DNA of 64,000 bases from Synechococcus sp. WH 7803 (lineage in GTDB: Bacteria > Cyanobacteriota > Cyanobacteriia > PCC-6307 > Cyanobiaceae). Both the position numbers and the translations under genes were made by a program. Under the pieces are notes generated by a model, which saw nothing but the letters and a program-made list of their open reading frames with translations, was not told where the DNA came from and did not search any database. Below are positions 53,033 to 62,801 of the stretch, piece after piece. Numbering within the stretch: position 1 is the first letter of the stretch; every line of letters starts with the position of its first letter. The stretch lies in assembly GCA_000063505.1 (NCBI GenBank), contig CT971583.1:2139918-2203917 (forward strand), read 5' to 3'.

Positions 53033-53740
53033 TCAGCCGTCTTTGTTGATGTCCTGCAGCGCAGCGATGTCAACTTCCACGGAGGGTCCCATGGTGGAGG
53101 TCACGTACAGGCTTTTCCAGTAGCGCCCCTTCGCGCCGCTGGGCTTGTTGCGGTCGATGGTCTCCTGGAGCGTCTTGAGGTTGTCCAGCAGGTTGCCTTC
53201 CGAGAAGCTGGCCTTGCCGAAACGCACGTGCACGATTCCCGTGCGGTCAGCACGGAATTCCAGTTTGCCGGCCTTGAATTCATTGATGGCTGCCGCCAGA
53301 TCCGTCGTCACCGTTCCCGCCTTGGGGTTCGGCATCAAACCGCGAGGACCAAGCACCCGACCCAACTTGGCGACCTTGGGCATCATGTCGGGGGTGGCGA
53401 TCAGCAGGTCGAAATCCATTTCTCCCTTGCTGATGGTTTCCACCAGATCCTCATCACCAGCGAGTTCAGCGCCGGCTGCTTTGGCCTCAGCAACCTTTTC
53501 GCCGCGGGTGATGACCGCAATCCGCACCGTCTGACCGGTGCCATGGGGCAGGGCCACCGTGGTGCGCAGCTGCTGGTCGGTGTATTTGGGGTCAATGCCA
53601 AGACGGGCGTGGGCTTCCACGGTTTCGTCGAACTTGGCAGTGGCGTTCTCCTTGACGAGCTTGATGGCTTCAAGGGGTTCGTAGGCCCGTTCCTCGATTT
53701 TGTTGACGAGGCTGGCCAGGCGTTTGGATGTTTTGGGCAT
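53033..53740 (-). CDS. rplA: 50S ribosomal protein L1
   Basis: The 235-residue L1 stalk protein has characteristic [23 protein letters not shown] and the [16 protein letters not shown] strand. It controls E-site tRNA release, and L1 also represses its own operon in E. coli. It follows rplK by 80 bases. Confidence 0.98.
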   Translation of the reverse strand: MPKTSKRLASLVNKIEERAYEPLEAIKLVKENATAKFDETVEAHARLGIDPKYTDQQLRTTVALPHGTGQTVRIAVITRGEKVAEAKAAGAELAGDEDLVETISKGEMDFDLLIATPDMMPKVAKLGRVLGPRGLMPNPKAGTVTTDLAAAINEFKAGKLEFRADRTGIVHVRFGKASFSEGNLLDNLKTLQETIDRNKPSGAKGRYWKSLYVTSTMGPSVEVDIAALQDINKDG

Positions 53741-53820
53741 GGCAGGAATGGGGTGCAGGCGACCGCTGGGTCTCCCCCGTAAAAGGACAGTTGAAGCAGT
53801 GAGAACTGGCGCCTGACGCG

Positions 53821-54246
53821 TCAGTCGGTGATGGCGACGCCCATGTTGCGAGCGGTGCCTTCGATGATGCGCATGGCCGATTCAATGCTGGTGCAATTGA
53901 GATCGGGCAGCTTGGTCTTGGCAATCTCCTCAAGCTGGGAACGCTTGATGGAGCCAACACTTCCCTTGGCGGACTCGCCGGAGCCCTTCTCGATTCCGGC
54001 GGCTTTGGTGATCAGCACAGACGCCGGAGGCGTCTTGGTGATGAAGGTGAAGCTGCGGTCTTCAAAGACCGAGATCTCCACCGGGATCACAAAACCGGCC
54101 TTGTCCTGGGTACGGGCGTTGTACTCCTTGCAGAACGCCATGATGTTGACCCCGTGCTGACCGAGAGCAGGGCCCACGGGCGGTGCGGGGTTGGCTTTGC
54201 CGGCCTGAAGGGCCAGCTTGATAACGGCTGTGACTTTCTTGGCCAT
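53821..54246 (-). CDS. rplK: 50S ribosomal protein L11
   Basis: The 141-residue protein contains the L11 N-terminal block [23 protein letters not shown] and the C-terminal RNA-binding block with [11 protein letters not shown] and [14 protein letters not shown]. It binds the GTPase-associated region of 23S rRNA and is needed for RelA activation. It is separated from nusG by 110 bases with structured sequence. Confidence 0.98.
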   Translation of the reverse strand: MAKKVTAVIKLALQAGKANPAPPVGPALGQHGVNIMAFCKEYNARTQDKAGFVIPVEISVFEDRSFTFITKTPPASVLITKAAGIEKGSGESAKGSVGSIKRSQLEEIAKTKLPDLNCTSIESAMRIIEGTARNMGVAITD

Positions 54247-54356
54247 CGGCGGACGGAGTTGTACATCTGCGGATCACCTGCCCCTTGAGGCAGGTGCGGC
54301 GGAGCGGAAACCACTCCTGAGGCCGCCCTCCGCAGGGAGACGGCCGCCACAACAGC
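54247..54356 (-). promoter_or_regulatory. rplK-rplA leader with hairpins
   Basis: The gap contains a perfect 8-base stem CACCTGCC (54275-54282)/GGCAGGTG (54289-54296) with loop CCTTGA, and an imperfect stem GGCCG-CCCTC…GGGAG-CGGCC at 54321-54345. In E. coli, L1 represses this operon by binding its leader; a similar use is plausible but not shown. No T-run follows, so attenuation is less likely. Confidence 0.45.
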
Positions 54357-55025
54357 TCAGTTTTGCTTGCTCACCTGGGAGAACTCGAGCTCCACAGGCG
54401 TTTCCCGGCCGAAGATTGAAAGAAGGGCCTTGAGCTTGCTGCGCTCACCCGACACTTCAATCACTTCGCCCTGGAAATCCTTGAACGGCCCAGCCGTCAC
54501 CAGGATCTGATCCCCTTCGGTGAGATCAACCTTGACGACAGTCTTCTTCTCAGCAGCCCGCTTGAAGATGCGATCCACCTCGGAACGGCTCAGCGGGCGC
54601 GGCTTGATGTGACCGCGGGCTTTACCTGTCGCGCGGCGATCCTCTGCTCCCACGAAGTTGATGACGTTCGGGGTGCTGCGCACAGCCATCATCGTGTCTT
54701 CGTCGAGCACCATGCGCACGAGCACATAGCCAGGGAAGACCTTCTCCTCCGTGGACTGGCGGCTGCCGTCTTTCTTGATCTTCACAGCGGGCGTTTCCGG
54801 AATCTCGATTTCAAGAATCCTGTTGCTCACGCCCAGGGTGACCGCCCGTTGTTCCAGGGTGGCCTTCACCTTCTTCTCGCAGCTTGAAGCCACCTGCACC
54901 GCGTACCAGCGGGCAATCCCCGTTCGCACTTCAGGGACTTCGAGCGTTCCTTCCTCGCCGTCGTTCGGGGCCGGAAGATCCAGCACTTCACTGGAATCCG
55001 ACTGGCTGAGATCGAGATCAGACAC
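54357..55025 (-). CDS. nusG: Transcription elongation/antitermination factor NusG
   Basis: The 222-residue NusG couples RNA polymerase to ribosomes and Rho. The N-terminal NGN domain has RWYAVQVASSCEKKVKATLEQR and KVFPGYVLVRM; the C-terminal KOW domain has LTEGDQILVTAGPFKDFQGEVIEVS. An acidic, Ser-rich N-terminal extension of about 38 residues precedes the NGN domain, as in other cyanobacteria. Confidence 0.97.
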   Translation of the reverse strand: MSDLDLSQSDSSEVLDLPAPNDGEEGTLEVPEVRTGIARWYAVQVASSCEKKVKATLEQRAVTLGVSNRILEIEIPETPAVKIKKDGSRQSTEEKVFPGYVLVRMVLDEDTMMAVRSTPNVINFVGAEDRRATGKARGHIKPRPLSRSEVDRIFKRAAEKKTVVKVDLTEGDQILVTAGPFKDFQGEVIEVSGERSKLKALLSIFGRETPVELEFSQVSKQN

Positions 55026-55088
55026 GGGGCAGGATGAGAAGAACAGAGCATCGATGCGACTCGACGCCGTGGGAGGCGGACCAGCCGA

Positions 55089-55337
55089 TCAACGGAACAC
55101 CTGGGACGCAGCCCAGCCGTAAAAACGACTCAGAGCAGCGATGGCAGCAGCTGACAGGCTCACCATCAGAATCACTGCGATCGATTCACTGAACAGCTGC
55201 TGCCGACTGGGCCAGACAACCAGCTTGAGCTCCTCGTAGGTCGCAGCGAAGAACCCACCTTTCTTTCCCGGCTGGTCAGAGCCGGTAGGAGCCGGTGACT
55301 TGGCTGCTGCAGTGTCCTCGGAGGTTGGCGTTGTCAC
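55089..55337 (-). CDS. secE: Preprotein translocase subunit SecE
   Basis: The 82-residue protein starts with GTG at 55337. It has a low-complexity N-terminus, the conserved FFAATYEELKLVVWPSRQQLFSES amphipathic segment and one C-terminal membrane helix. It stabilises SecY in the translocon. The secE-nusG-rplK-rplA-rplJ-rplL order is standard. Confidence 0.95.
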   Translation of the reverse strand: MTTPTSEDTAAAKSPAPTGSDQPGKKGGFFAATYEELKLVVWPSRQQLFSESIAVILMVSLSAAAIAALSRFYGWAASQVFR

Positions 55338-55430
55338 GAATCGCTGGGCACGGAGTCATTGGGCCGGTGCTGACGCAGGCTCAGATGGCACGTGACAGCA
55401 AACAAAGATCCTACCGGACGCCTTCTGCGC

Positions 55431-58196
55431 TCAAGCAGGTTCAAACCTGAAGGGTTCAGCGGGCGAAGCGCCAGCGTGGACCAGCACGGTTTGGGCACCG
55501 TGGAAGCGATCTTCGAGCAATTCCGTCGCCAGGGGGTTTTCCAGGCGGCGGCGCAACACACGGCGCAGGGGTCTGGCGCCGTACTCAGGTTCATACCCCA
55601 GGCTCACGAGGGCATCGATCACGGCGGCGTCAACCTCGAGGGAGAGTCCCTGCTCCCGCAGAAGCCTGGACAGATCAGCCAGTTGCAAGCGCACAATCCG
55701 GCTCAAATCCTGCTGATCGAGCGGTCGAAACCGAATCACCTCATCGATGCGGTTGAGAAATTCAGGCCGAAAATGGCTGTTAAGCGCTTCATCCACCGCC
55801 GCATCCAATGACGGAGATGCGGCTTGAGGGTCCGACTCCTGGCCTGATCGCGCTGCCTCAAGGATGGCCCGACTGGCGAGATTGCTGGTCATCACAACCA
55901 CCGTGTGACGGAAATCAACGGTGCGCCCCTGGGAATCACTGAGCCGGCCGTCGTCGAGCACCTGCAGCAGCACATTGAAGACGTCTGGATGGGCCTTCTC
56001 CACCTCATCAAGCAGGAGCAGGGCATAGGGACGACGACGCACGGCCTCGGTGAGCTGACCGCCTTCCTCGTAGCCGACATAGCCCGGAGGAGCACCCAAC
56101 AAGCGGGCCACGGCATTGCGCTCCATGAACTCGCTCATGTCGAGACGCACCATCGCCTCCTCTTCATCAAAGAGTTGACCCGAGAGGGCCTTGGCCAGCT
56201 CGGTCTTGCCCACACCGGTCGGCCCCAAGAAGAGGAAGGACCCCACTGGCCGGCGCGGATCCTTCATGCCGGCACGCGCCCTGCGGATCGCAGCCGCCAC
56301 GGCCTGCACGGCCTCCGGTTGCCCGATCACCCGCTCTTGCAACCGTTGATCCAGCTCCAGCAGTTTCTGGCGTTCCCCTGCCAGCAGCCGCTGGACCGGG
56401 ATCCCAGTCCAGCGCGCCACCACGTCGGCAATATCCGCGGCCTCCACCTGTTCGCGCAGCAGCGCGGTTCCAGCAGCTTGGGCATCACTGAGGGACTGCT
56501 CGAGAGCGTCGCGGCGCTGCTGGAGTCGATGGAGCTGGTCGTATTGCAGGCGCGCAGCCTCCTCGAGGTCTCCCTCGCGTTCCGCCTCGGCCATGGCATG
56601 GCGGAGATCTTCGTCCTCCTGCAGCAGCTGGCGCAGCTCCTCGAGCTGGGCGCGTTCGGCCTGCCAACGCTCCCGCAACCGGGACAAGTGCGTGGTGGCC
56701 TCCAGTCTTTGACGCTGCAGCTGAACACGTTCCGCTTCAGGCGCCTGTTCCGCCGCAAGCACCGACAACTCCACCCGGCGCAAGGCCATCTCGGCGTCTT
56801 CCACCACCTGGGGTTTGGAGGTCACATCCATCTTGAGCTGAGCGGCCGCCTCGTCGATCAGATCGATCGCCTTATCGGGCAGGCAGCGGTCGCTGATGTA
56901 GCGATCGGCGAGCCGGGCGGCTGCGGTGACCGCGGCGTCCGTGATCGTGACCCCATGGTGCAGCTCATAGCGCTCCTTCACCCCACGAAGGATCTCGATG
57001 CTGTGATCGATGGAAGGCTCCGCGATGGGCACCTGCTGAAAACGCCTGTTCAGTGCAGGGTCTTTTTCAACAGTGCGCCGGTAATCCTCGGGTGTGGTGG
57101 CGGCGATGCAGCGCAGATCGCCCCGCGCCAGCGCAGGCTTGAGCAGGCTTCCGGCATCGGCACTGCTGCGATCACTGTTCACCACCGTGTGCAGTTCATC
57201 GATGAACAGCACCACACCCGCTTCCGGATCACTCACCTCCTGCAACACCTCGCGCAGGCGCTCCTCGAATTGTCCACGGAACTTGGCACCGGCAATCAGC
57301 GCTCCGGCATCCAACGCCACAAGCCGCAGGCCTTGAAGCGATTCAGGCACTTCACCAGCCACCATCCGCTGGGCGAGCAGTTCAGCAATCGCCGTTTTTC
57401 CCACACCCGGAGCACCGATCAGCACTGGGTTGTTCTTGCCGCGGCGGGACAGCACTTTGATCAGGCTGCGAATCTCAACATCCCTTCCCACCACTGGATC
57501 CAGCTGGCCATCAGCAGCTTCCGCCGTGAGATCCCGACCAAAGCGCTCAAGGGCTGTTGCCTCAGCCGCAGGGGCCGGCTCAGGCAAGGCGTCGGTCGTT
57601 TGGGCAGGCGCCGGTGGCGCTGCGGGAGCGGGCGGCGGTGCCGGAGCAGACGGCGGGACCGGGAAGGACGGAGCCTGTGATGAAGCCCCTTGTGCGGGGA
57701 CTTGGATCGTCGCGCCAGGGCCAGGATCCGGAGCCCGGCGCAGCTCCGCCTCCAAACGGTCCGGCGTCAGCCCGAAGCGGGAGAGCAGATCTTCGCCAAT
57801 GCGCGGATCACGGCCGATCGCAATGATCAAGTGGGACAGATCGATCAGACGAGAGCCCCACAGCCCGCGCACAGCATCGGCCGACTCCAGCAAGCGTTCG
57901 AGGTCTTCCCCAATGAACAGATCCTGACCGCGGGCGGTGGGTTGCTCGGCAAGAAACGCTTCGAGCTGATCAAGGAGACGGTCGCGGGGGACTGAAAGCA
58001 CAGCCACCTCCGCCTGGTAACGAGGATCGGCGAACAGCACCTGGAGCAGGTGCTCCACATCGAGATCTCCATGACGCCAACGCCTGGCAACGTCCTGGGA
58101 ACTCAGCAACAGATCCCAGGCCTGATCGCTGAAACGCTCAGGTTCGGCAGTGAGGCTGGCTGGAGGCTGGAAGCTCCCTTCGTAGGCAGACGTCAT
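55431..58196 (-). CDS. clpB: ClpB-type disaggregase (AAA+ chaperone)
   Basis: This 921-residue AAA+ chaperone dissolves aggregates with DnaK. It has a Clp N domain (about 20-145), a Pro/Ala-rich linker (about 165-205), NBD1 with [10 protein letters not shown] and the LFIDELHTV Walker B, an M-domain coiled coil (about 425-545) and NBD2 with [14 protein letters not shown] and [15 protein letters not shown]. The long Pro/Ala linker between N domain and NBD1 makes it ~45 residues longer than typical ClpB. Two ClpB forms are usual in cyanobacteria; this one is probably ClpB2-like. It starts 11 bases downstream of gloA. Confidence 0.93.
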   Translation of the reverse strand: MTSAYEGSFQPPASLTAEPERFSDQAWDLLLSSQDVARRWRHGDLDVEHLLQVLFADPRYQAEVAVLSVPRDRLLDQLEAFLAEQPTARGQDLFIGEDLERLLESADAVRGLWGSRLIDLSHLIIAIGRDPRIGEDLLSRFGLTPDRLEAELRRAPDPGPGATIQVPAQGASSQAPSFPVPPSAPAPPPAPAAPPAPAQTTDALPEPAPAAEATALERFGRDLTAEAADGQLDPVVGRDVEIRSLIKVLSRRGKNNPVLIGAPGVGKTAIAELLAQRMVAGEVPESLQGLRLVALDAGALIAGAKFRGQFEERLREVLQEVSDPEAGVVLFIDELHTVVNSDRSSADAGSLLKPALARGDLRCIAATTPEDYRRTVEKDPALNRRFQQVPIAEPSIDHSIEILRGVKERYELHHGVTITDAAVTAAARLADRYISDRCLPDKAIDLIDEAAAQLKMDVTSKPQVVEDAEMALRRVELSVLAAEQAPEAERVQLQRQRLEATTHLSRLRERWQAERAQLEELRQLLQEDEDLRHAMAEAEREGDLEEAARLQYDQLHRLQQRRDALEQSLSDAQAAGTALLREQVEAADIADVVARWTGIPVQRLLAGERQKLLELDQRLQERVIGQPEAVQAVAAAIRRARAGMKDPRRPVGSFLFLGPTGVGKTELAKALSGQLFDEEEAMVRLDMSEFMERNAVARLLGAPPGYVGYEEGGQLTEAVRRRPYALLLLDEVEKAHPDVFNVLLQVLDDGRLSDSQGRTVDFRHTVVVMTSNLASRAILEAARSGQESDPQAASPSLDAAVDEALNSHFRPEFLNRIDEVIRFRPLDQQDLSRIVRLQLADLSRLLREQGLSLEVDAAVIDALVSLGYEPEYGARPLRRVLRRRLENPLATELLEDRFHGAQTVLVHAGASPAEPFRFEPA

Positions 58197-58207
58197 TAAG
58201 GGGTGGT

Positions 58208-58609
58208 TCAGGCAGACAGGGAACGGGACGCCAGTTCAATCAGCTCGATTTTGTATCCATCGGGGTCTTCCACGAAGGCGATCACGGTGCTGCCGTGCTT
58301 CATCGGACCTGGTTCGCGAACAACCCGACCTCCCTGGCCAGCAATTCCTGCGCAGGTTGCCTGGATATCGTCCACGCCCAAGGCGATGTGTCCATAGCCA
58401 CTTCCGAGGTCGTACTCAGCGGTATCCCAGTTGTGGGTGAGTTCAAGAACGGTGGACTCCGCCTCATCCCCGTAACCGACAAAGGCGAGGGTGAAGCGTC
58501 CGCTTGGATAGTCCTTGCGCCGCAGCAAGCGCATGCCCAGAACGTTGGTGTAGAAGGCCAGAGAACGCTCGAGATCGCCCACCCGAAGCATGGTGTGCAG
58601 CATGCGCAT
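58208..58609 (-). CDS. gloA: Lactoylglutathione lyase (glyoxalase I)
   Basis: The 133-residue enzyme converts the methylglyoxal-glutathione hemithioacetal to lactoylglutathione, which relies on the glutathione made by gshB (3265). It begins [31 protein letters not shown], with metal ligands in [25 protein letters not shown] and KIELIE. ATG 58609 is used; ATG 58603 is also possible. Located just upstream of clpB on the same strand. Confidence 0.95.
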   Translation of the reverse strand: MRMLHTMLRVGDLERSLAFYTNVLGMRLLRRKDYPSGRFTLAFVGYGDEAESTVLELTHNWDTAEYDLGSGYGHIALGVDDIQATCAGIAGQGGRVVREPGPMKHGSTVIAFVEDPDGYKIELIELASRSLSA

Positions 58610-58728
58610 CGACAGGATCAGCAGCTCCTTCCCAGCATGGTGCATTCCCTGGGCTCGGGGAAGTGCGTGCGTGGACGCTTGCCATTCGTGCCGGAGGGCA
58701 CAGCTGCAGTGAGCAGGGCGACCCATAG

Positions 58729-60048
<1,320 letters not shown>

Positions 60049-60058
60049 TTCCCAGACG

Positions 60059-60093
60059 AAGTCTGTCCTCAGTGTTGCGTTGAGGACAGACTT
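60059..60093. terminator. Bidirectional hairpin between eno and the ABC1 kinase gene
   Basis: A 13-base perfect stem (AAGTCTGTCCTCA at 60059-60071 and TGAGGACAGACTT at 60081-60093) with a 9-base loop lies between two converging genes. On the plus strand it is followed by TTCC only, on the minus strand by a similar weak run, so it acts as a shared stem-loop. It covers the last codons of the ABC1 kinase gene. Confidence 0.75.
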
Positions 60094-61751
60094 TCCAGCC
60101 GGGCATCCTTGCGCAACTTCACCTGGAGTTTGAGCCAGCCCATCCCAACAGGAACAGCTGCACCCAGAGGCAACAGCGCCCACAGCGGCCGAGCGCTCGC
60201 ACCCATCAATGCCGCGGCCACGGCCAATCCCCCGAGCAGAACCGACTGACCGATGGAGTGTTGAGCCGTCACCATGCGACGGAACTGTCTGTCGGACTCG
60301 CCCATGCGGATCTGCAGTTGCAGATCGCCCTGCTCCAGGCGCTCCAGGCTTTCATCAAGGCGCCGGGGGATCCCTACAGCACGGGAACTAAGGGCCCCCA
60401 CCTGACGGCCGAGCTCATTGAACAGATCATTGGAACCGGATCCACTGGATGTCATCAGAGGCAGCAGATAGGGCTTGGCAATCCCCACCAAACTAAAGCC
60501 AGGATCAAGGCTGCGGCCTACACCCTCAAAGGTGGAGAGTGCCCGCATCACGAAGATCATCTCCACCGGCAGGCGGAAGGGTTGGCCGTACACCAGTTCG
60601 TAGAGATCACCGGAGAGCTTGTCGATCACATTGGCGCTGAATGGAGGCGTGAGGGCATCACGGAGCATCAAACGCACCAGACGGCGCACCGGTCCCACAT
60701 CCACATCACCGGCGATCACCCCCGCAGCCTGCATCTCCTCGACCAAAGCGGCCGCATCCCTCGATGCCGCGGCACGAACCATCGCTCCAAGCCGCCGGCG
60801 CAGACGCTCGGACAGCTGCCCCATCATTCCGAAGTCGTAGTAGATCAGTGCCCCATCGGCTGCAACGGCGAGATTGCCGGGGTGGGGATCGGCGTGAAAA
60901 AAGCCGTACCGCACCAGTTGCTGGAGATAGCTGGCGGCTCCGATCTCAGCGACCTCACCAGGGTCAATTCCCGCCTGAATCAACGCCGAGCGATCGTTGA
61001 TCTTGATGCCTGGTAGGTAATCAAGGCAGAGCACCCGCCGGGTGCTCAATTCCCAGATCACACCAGGGACGCGGATCCGGGACTCATCGAGAAACTGCTG
61101 GCGGAACCGTGCCGCATGCTGCGCTTCAAGGCGGAAATCCAGCTCCCTGAGCAGCACACGCCGGCACTCCTGGGCTATCGCTACCCAATCACGACCTCTC
61201 CCCCATTGGGGGTGACGCTGCAGAACAGCCGCCACCTGTTGCATCACCTCCAGGTCGAGGCGGAACACGGACTCCAGGCCGGGGCGCTGAATCTTGAGCA
61301 CCACCTGGCGGCCGCTGCGCAAGCTGGCGCGATGCACCTGGGCCAACGAGGCCGCTCCAAGCGGCTCCACATCGAGATCGATGATCTCGGCGCAGCGGGC
61401 GCCCAGTTCCTCCTCGAGCAAGGCCTGGGCTTGATCGAAGGGGAAGGCCGGCACCTTGTCTTGAAGATCAGCCAGCTCGGCCACCCAACCGGCTGGGAGC
61501 ACATCCGGACGTGCCGAGAGCAATTGCCCCAGCTTGATGAAGGCAGAACCCAGCTCCAGAAGTTCACGAGTGAGCCAACGGGCCCGTTGCTGCTGGCGCT
61601 GTTCCCTGCGCTCCGGCGTAGGCCCACCGGCGTAGGTCCAGGCCTGTCCATCCCACCAGAGGAAGGCCAGCAGCACCACCACAGCACGCCAGATGCGCAA
61701 GGCACGGACGGCGCGACGCCAGGGCGCCAGCATCGACACCACGCGACTCAA
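60069..61751 (-). CDS. ABC1/UbiB-family atypical kinase (AarF-like)
   Basis: This 560-residue protein has the ABC1 kinase domain (about 90-400). Visible marks are KXGQ-like FIKLGQLLSARPDVLP, the Ala-rich loop LGAASLAQVHRA in place of the usual P-loop, VVLKIQRP with the catalytic Lys, and HADPHPGNLAV with YYDFGMMG (DFG). Two C-terminal hydrophobic segments (about 500-545) anchor it to membrane. Family members affect quinone or prenyl-lipid metabolism. It overlaps the small gene upstream by four bases. Confidence 0.92.
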   Translation of the reverse strand: MSRVVSMLAPWRRAVRALRIWRAVVVLLAFLWWDGQAWTYAGGPTPERREQRQQQRARWLTRELLELGSAFIKLGQLLSARPDVLPAGWVAELADLQDKVPAFPFDQAQALLEEELGARCAEIIDLDVEPLGAASLAQVHRASLRSGRQVVLKIQRPGLESVFRLDLEVMQQVAAVLQRHPQWGRGRDWVAIAQECRRVLLRELDFRLEAQHAARFRQQFLDESRIRVPGVIWELSTRRVLCLDYLPGIKINDRSALIQAGIDPGEVAEIGAASYLQQLVRYGFFHADPHPGNLAVAADGALIYYDFGMMGQLSERLRRRLGAMVRAAASRDAAALVEEMQAAGVIAGDVDVGPVRRLVRLMLRDALTPPFSANVIDKLSGDLYELVYGQPFRLPVEMIFVMRALSTFEGVGRSLDPGFSLVGIAKPYLLPLMTSSGSGSNDLFNELGRQVGALSSRAVGIPRRLDESLERLEQGDLQLQIRMGESDRQFRRMVTAQHSIGQSVLLGGLAVAAALMGASARPLWALLPLGAAVPVGMGWLKLQVKLRKDARLESLSSTQH

Positions 61752-62062
61752 GTGTGATCCTCCAAGCGGTTGTCGAGGTCTGCGACCTGGGCCCTCAAGC
61801 GATCAATGCGTTCTTGCAGCGATGCATCCGAAGCATCCGTTGGCGGTTGGGTGCTGCGGGACTCAGACGGATCGCCCTCTTGATGAAGTCGCTCGGCCTC
61901 TGCTCTCACCTCTTCCTGGAAGAGATCCCACTCCTGGCGGATCCGTTCGGGGGCATCCTGAACCGCAACCGCCATGCCAGCGGCGGCATCCGCTAACCCC
62001 TCACCAACGCGGGCAACCAGGCGATTGATGGTCGCGCGCAGCAAAGCATCTGGAGGCGTCAT
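61748..62062 (-). CDS. Small coiled-coil protein of unknown function
   Basis: The 104-residue protein has a helical N-terminal half, INRLVARVGEGLADAAAGMAVAVQDAPERIRQEW, and a C-terminal coiled coil with ERIDRLRAQVADLDNRLE. Both ends are acidic. It overlaps the ABC1 kinase gene by four bases, which suggests it is a partner of that membrane kinase. I recognise no named family. Confidence 0.72.
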   Translation of the reverse strand: MTPPDALLRATINRLVARVGEGLADAAAGMAVAVQDAPERIRQEWDLFQEEVRAEAERLHQEGDPSESRSTQPPTDASDASLQERIDRLRAQVADLDNRLEDHT

Positions 62063-62101
62063 TGCGATCTGCCGATGCGCAAACTGTGGCAGATCCCTCC
62101 C

Positions 62102-62719
62102 TCATCTGGTGAGGCTGCTCTCCGGATTGGGTGGTGCCGTGGGCGGAGTTGAAAAGGCCTGGGGATCCTCGAACGGTTGAGGATTGACCGGCCTGGCGGG
62201 GCTTTCGAACAGACCTGGATCCTGCGCATCAATCACTGAATCAGGAAGCGGTGCAACGGCGGTTTCCGCAGGCGTCTCAGGCTCCAGCTCGACTGCAGGA
62301 AGCTCAACAGCAGGGGCGGCCACGGGCGTGGCCGTCCACGCAGGCTCCGTCCAAACGGGCTCCACCAGAGCAGCCTGCTGCTCAGCCTGACGACGTTCAG
62401 CCTCGGCAGCGATCGCCGCAGCCTGCTCCTTGGCCTGCTCGAGCTTGCGTTGTTCTGCTTCCACAGCTTCAAGCGCCGCCACATCGCCCATCAACGCTTT
62501 GTCCTCGCCGTGGCGACGTCTCAAGTCCCCGAGGGTCTCGCCGGGGAAATCCTGCGGACGGAACGCTTCCTGCTGAGGCTGCTGCCAGGCGGCTCGCATC
62601 AACACAACCCGCTGGGTGATGCCGTATCCCATCGCAAAACAAGCACCGGCCACCAAGGGACCAACCCAGAACTTTGGGCGTTTGGGGCGTTGCTGCTCAG
62701 ATGCGGAGGGGGCCATCAC
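62102..62719 (-). CDS. Membrane-anchored protein with Ala/Pro-rich tail, unknown function
   Basis: The 205-residue protein has one hydrophobic helix near the N-terminus (about 18-36, FWVGPLVAGACFAMGYGIT), a DFPGETLGDLRRRHGED segment, a Gln/Glu/Ala-rich coiled coil (about 80-112) and a Pro/Ala/Glu-rich low-complexity tail. The composition suggests a membrane-tethered cytosolic or periplasmic linker protein. No known domain. It lies 39 bases upstream of the small coiled-coil gene on the same strand. Confidence 0.68.
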   Translation of the reverse strand: MMAPSASEQQRPKRPKFWVGPLVAGACFAMGYGITQRVVLMRAAWQQPQQEAFRPQDFPGETLGDLRRRHGEDKALMGDVAALEAVEAEQRKLEQAKEQAAAIAAEAERRQAEQQAALVEPVWTEPAWTATPVAAPAVELPAVELEPETPAETAVAPLPDSVIDAQDPGLFESPARPVNPQPFEDPQAFSTPPTAPPNPESSLTR

Positions 62720-62801
62720 TGGAACTCACAGGGTCAACAACACACCTGACGGTGGGCCCCATCCTCGCCCCTGAACGCCAGGAGCGCATCCAAGGCTGCA
62801 A

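Noticed and set aside
55905-57680. 591-codon frame antisense to clpB
   Set aside because: The opposite strand encodes a clear ClpB with all motifs. The antisense product is low in recognisable features.
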